From contig JANQGE010000117.1 in the NCBI GenBank assembly GCA_028277485.1, positions 62,001 through 126,000 of the forward strand: DNA of 64,000 nucleotides, given 5' to 3'. Shown piece by piece: positions 61,020 to 64,000 of this stretch. Every line of letters starts with the position of its first letter. Within the stretch, counting starts at the first letter, position 1. Both the position numbers and the translations under genes were made by a program. Below the pieces are notes generated by a model. The model was not told the DNA's origin. It saw only the letters and a program-made list of their open reading frames with translations, and searched no databases. The stretch is from Chlorobium sp. GTDB taxonomy: Bacteria; Bacteroidota; Chlorobiia; Chlorobiales; Chlorobiaceae.

Positions 61020-62160
61020 AAGCTTTCTGTCTTTTTGCAATATTTTGCCGCAGCACAAAGTAGTCGATCATGGGTGCAAACGTGTTCCCGAGAAGAATGG
61101 CCAGCATGATCCCTTCTACAAAAGCCTGGTTCAGCACGCGAATCATGACGCAAAGTGCTCCGATAAGGATACCGTAGATCCACCGGCCTTTATCGGTCTG
61201 AGAAGCACTGACCGGGTCTGTTGCCATAAAGACAACACCGAAAGCAAAACCCCCCATGACAAGATGGTGGAGCGGGGAGAGAGAAAGCATGGTATTTTGG
61301 GAAGCCGGGGCGAGGGTGTTTGCAAGAAACGCGGCTGCGACCATGCCGGCAAGGCTTCCGGCCATGATCCGCCAGTTGGCTATTCTCGTCGCAATGAGAA
61401 TGACTGCTCCTGCGAGAATAGCCATGGTGGAAGTTCCGCCAACAGAACCGGGGATCAAACCGACAAACATCTCCTTTATGCTGTAACCCGCACTGGAAAC
61501 AAGCGTCGCGGCGTTGGTGCCTTGAACGGATGACGCCACGGCAAGAGGGGTTGCTGCGGTTAATTCATCGGCAAGCGACCAGACCGAATCGCCTGACATC
61601 TCTCCGGGATAGGCGAAAAATATAAAAGCGCGGGCTACAAGTGCGGGATTGAACACGTTGTATCCGGTTCCGCCCGTTACCTCCTTGCCGATGACCACTC
61701 CAAACGATATGCCCGCAGCCACCATCCAAAGAGGAATGTCCGGAGGGAGGGTCATCGGCAGAAGCAGTCCGGTAACGAGAAACCCTTCATTGATATCATG
61801 CCTGCGGATAATCGCGAAAAGCAGCTCACACAATCCGCCGGCGATATAGGAAACAAGAATAAGCGGCAGAACAGCAAAAAAACCCGTCCGGACATTCTGC
61901 ATGATCCCGGCACCGGGATCAGCCTGATAGCCGGTGTTGTAGATGCCGAACAGCAGAGCGGGCATGAGTGCGACAATTACCGTAAACATCGATCGCTTCA
62001 TATCGATGGTATCCCTGATATGGGGTGCGGTCGATGTCACCGTTCCCGGGACATAAAAAAGGGTATCGACCATCTCGTACAAGGGAGCAAGCCTGCTCCA
62101 CTTGCCACCCTCGCCGAAATGAGGCTCCATGCTATCGAGAAATTTTCTCAAGCCGCTCAT
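61006..62160 (-). CDS. nqrB: Na+-translocating NADH:quinone reductase subunit B
   Basis: A 384-residue integral subunit that binds riboflavin and covalent FMN and forms much of the Na+ path. The FMN motif is in GSVGGTSTMAIL. GEGGKWSRLAPLYEMVDTLF opens the protein and GGFAFGVVFMATDPVSASQT is conserved. It starts 3 bp after the nqrA stop. Confidence 0.96.
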   Translation of the reverse strand: MSGLRKFLDSMEPHFGEGGKWSRLAPLYEMVDTLFYVPGTVTSTAPHIRDTIDMKRSMFTVIVALMPALLFGIYNTGYQADPGAGIMQNVRTGFFAVLPLILVSYIAGGLCELLFAIIRRHDINEGFLVTGLLLPMTLPPDIPLWMVAAGISFGVVIGKEVTGGTGYNVFNPALVARAFIFFAYPGEMSGDSVWSLADELTAATPLAVASSVQGTNAATLVSSAGYSIKEMFVGLIPGSVGGTSTMAILAGAVILIATRIANWRIMAGSLAGMVAAAFLANTLAPASQNTMLSLSPLHHLVMGGFAFGVVFMATDPVSASQTDKGRWIYGILIGALCVMIRVLNQAFVEGIMLAILLGNTFAPMIDYFVLRQNIAKRQKAYARQ

Positions 62161-62163
62161 ATG

Positions 62164-63519
62164 CTAACCGTTCTTCTCAACATACTCCAAGCCTTCCCGA
62201 ATAATTTCGGCAATTTCCGTTTTCGAGGCGTCAACAAAAGAACACAGCGCAAAGTCTTCAGGATCGCACTCATAGATTCCCAGCTTTTCCATCTCGTCTA
62301 TATCCCTGGCAAGGATCATTTTTATCAGAAAGGTAGGGAGGATGTTCATGGGCAGAACCGACTCGATGTTTCCGAAAGGAACCATGACCCTGGGACTGCC
62401 GTTCATGCCGGTATCGAGACGTGCTCCCTGATTGTTTCTCAAGCGCGACAGAAAAAGATTGGTCACCGAGTATTTTTTCAAGCCGGGCATGAGCCATCCG
62501 ATAAGATCGCGCCCGGTCTTTTCCGGGATCACCGAAATGATCTCATGGTAATACCCCAACGGGTCCTCCGGCAAGCTTTTCAAACCGGTAAGAACATCCC
62601 CGGAAACCAGGCGGGAATTATCTTCAAGACGGTTATCCCACAGGATATCCTTAAGCATCATTCCCTGCCTGGTTTTCACATAGTGTCTTTTTTCTATCGA
62701 TTCGCCGCCTATTGTCACGATTTTTTCAACCGGGAGCTTTCCCTTGAGGAACAGCCGGCCAATTCTCAGAACATCCTGCAAGGCAATATACCAGACAATA
62801 TCGTCTCTGTTCCTGATCGGTGCTATATGATGGATATGGATGCCGACATTGCCTGCCGGATGAGGGCCGCTGAAGCGGTGATGAACAACATGCTTCGCGC
62901 TGGCAAGAATAGTGTTTGATGATGTTTCTCCGGTAACAAGATGCACCGGTTTTCCGGTAAGCCTTTTCAAGACGATCAGGCCCGTCTGGAGTCCCGAGGC
63001 ATCCTGCTCAAGCAGATAATCCGTATCGGGAGCAAACGGAGCAGTAGGCATCGTTGAAATAAAAACAGCTTTCGGAAGCCTGTCCGGGTCGGCTACCGAT
63101 GAAAACGGGCGCTGTCTGATTACCGGCCACAAACCCGAGCGCAGCAGCTGCTCTTTTATCCTTCCGGAGGAAAGCGACGCAACCGCTTCTTCACTGAAAG
63201 TCTCGAACGTCTCGAAAGATTCGCTTCTGTCAAGATCAATGATGATCTCGTTTATGGAACGCCTTTCCCCCTGAACGATGGTCGCGACTCTGCCGGATCC
63301 GGGTGCGGTAACGAGCAGGTCAGGATTGTTTTTGCTGCAGAATACCGGGGCGCCGGCCTTTACATGATCCCCTTCCTTTACCAGCAGTCTTGGTTTTATC
63401 CCATGGAAATCCGACGGCCGGATTTTCAGCCAGGCAGGCCGCCCCGCATAGGTCAGGCGCTTTTCCGGCTTTCCGGCAATTGCAAGATCGTGGCCTTTTT
63501 TCAGTCGGGTTACATCCAT
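62164..63519 (-). CDS. nqrA: Na+-translocating NADH:quinone reductase subunit A
   Basis: A 451-residue cytosolic subunit that contributes to quinone binding. RLKKGHDLAIAGKPE is the usual start, SDFHGIKPRLLVKEGDHVKA and TAPGSGRVATIVQGERR follow, and IEKRHYVKTRQGM is near residue 320. ATG 63519 gives the family length (V. cholerae is 446); a longer open frame to 63663 has no such match. It is the first gene of nqrABCDEF. Confidence 0.94.
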   Translation of the reverse strand: MDVTRLKKGHDLAIAGKPEKRLTYAGRPAWLKIRPSDFHGIKPRLLVKEGDHVKAGAPVFCSKNNPDLLVTAPGSGRVATIVQGERRSINEIIIDLDRSESFETFETFSEEAVASLSSGRIKEQLLRSGLWPVIRQRPFSSVADPDRLPKAVFISTMPTAPFAPDTDYLLEQDASGLQTGLIVLKRLTGKPVHLVTGETSSNTILASAKHVVHHRFSGPHPAGNVGIHIHHIAPIRNRDDIVWYIALQDVLRIGRLFLKGKLPVEKIVTIGGESIEKRHYVKTRQGMMLKDILWDNRLEDNSRLVSGDVLTGLKSLPEDPLGYYHEIISVIPEKTGRDLIGWLMPGLKKYSVTNLFLSRLRNNQGARLDTGMNGSPRVMVPFGNIESVLPMNILPTFLIKMILARDIDEMEKLGIYECDPEDFALCSFVDASKTEIAEIIREGLEYVEKNG

Positions 63520-63687
63520 AACACACCCAGTAAATGGTCTTGACAGGTCGCCATAAGATAAACTTTGACGGCCAAACATGCATATCAGTCTCGGGAGAGA
63601 AGAAAAAATTTCAGGCCGAGAAACATTCGGAAAACCACGAAAAGCCGCCATGAGCCCTGACAAGCCGGCAACAGCTCGGCATGGTCT

Positions 63688-64000
63688 TTAGGGATGCCCT
63701 TCTACATCAATATGCACTTCATTCCGCCTGAGAAAGGGCAGTGTCCAAGGGGGATTGAAGCTTGCGGCCCTCGGTTTTGATACCGGACGATATCCTTGAC
63801 TGCCGATCCATGCCTTCAATTGTTCCGAATACTTGCTGATATTTTTCTCTGAATTAAGACCGGAGTACCGAATAACCGCAACCTTTGCAGCCGGAACTTC
63901 TCTCAAGACAATATCCGGATCAAGGGGCTGCGGGACTGTCTCGATGTTATATTCTGCGGGCATAACAAATGCCGTAATCCACTCTTCACCCGCTTTCTTT
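63688..64000 (-). CDS. SOUL-family haem-binding protein (5' end outside window)
   Basis: The frame is open to the window edge; 104 residues are visible. WITAFVMPAEYNIETVPQPL and VAVIRYSGLNSEKNI, then ASFNPPWTLPFLRRNEVHIDV are SOUL/HBP signatures. The family binds haem or other tetrapyrroles, which fits a pigment-rich phototroph, but the bacterial role is unclear. The ATG at 63963 is internal to the domain, not the true start. Confidence 0.88.
   Translation of the reverse strand, partial: KKAGEEWITAFVMPAEYNIETVPQPLDPDIVLREVPAAKVAVIRYSGLNSEKNISKYSEQLKAWIGSQGYRPVSKPRAASFNPPWTLPFLRRNEVHIDVEGHP

Overview
The window is about 64 kb of a green sulfur bacterium (Chlorobiaceae). The strongest evidence is an intact bchU, the C-20 methyltransferase of bacteriochlorophyll c synthesis. 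A c-555-like monohaem cytochrome, a fumarate reductase/succinate dehydrogenase flavoprotein and an aconitase (both usable in the reductive TCA cycle) fit this. A complete Na+-translocating NADH:quinone reductase operon suggests a marine or saline lineage, possibly Prosthecochloris-like. That last step is inference.

Layout. 1-10.5 kb: end of sdhA/frdA, a CoA-transferase, bchU (-), a YfiH-type protein (-), then a plus-strand run galE, M23 peptidase, bactofilin, atpZ, atpI-like, atpB, atpE, atpF, atpH. The F1 genes alpha, gamma, beta and epsilon are not here. 10.7-14.9 kb: tRNA-Ala(CGC) followed by an accessory patch with a His-rich beta-barrel protein, a tyrosine-integrase remnant, a gdx/sugE exporter and a hipBA toxin-antitoxin pair. 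14.9-25.6 kb: housekeeping genes (DsrE-like, DUF2892, BamD-like, nadD, argS, a HAD phosphatase, trpS, SRP RNA, deoxyhypusine-synthase-like, transaldolase, alkyltransferase-like, rlpA, a hydrolase). 26-39 kb: alkaline phosphatase, DHOD-like, HIT, acnA, feoAB, topA, amidase. 39-42 kb: a membrane-anchored hydrolase and a RES/Xre toxin-antitoxin pair. 42-57.7 kb: a cystatin-like small protein, SRPBCC protein, MoxR-DUF58 operon, tsaD, yajC, carA, BatC-like TPR protein, cobalamin radical SAM enzyme, cytochrome c, SemiSWEET, proC, BatD-like protein, GDPD, small proteins and UspA. 57.8-63.5 kb: nqrABCDEF (-). The window ends inside a SOUL haem-binding protein gene.

The most striking non-gene signal is a family of dispersed, non-coding, imperfect-hairpin elements. 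Intact copies are about 110-145 bp with ends close to GGGCACCTCTA / TAGAGGTGCCC. There are roughly 17 full or decayed copies in both orientations, nearly all intergenic. They exist in a short and a long form. One copy holds a (AGGC)7 expansion and another supplies the C-terminus of the YfiH-type protein. No transposase or REP-associated tyrosine transposase gene is present to mobilise them. A second, GC-rich non-coding repeat occurs at about 25.9, 29.1 and 47.2 kb.

I found no CRISPR array, prophage or clear new multi-gene system. The best leads are the hairpin element family, the cystatin-like protein with a long leader, the scattered Bat genes without VWA partners, and the tRNA-Ala-linked island. 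All functions are read from motifs and family knowledge; no database search was run.
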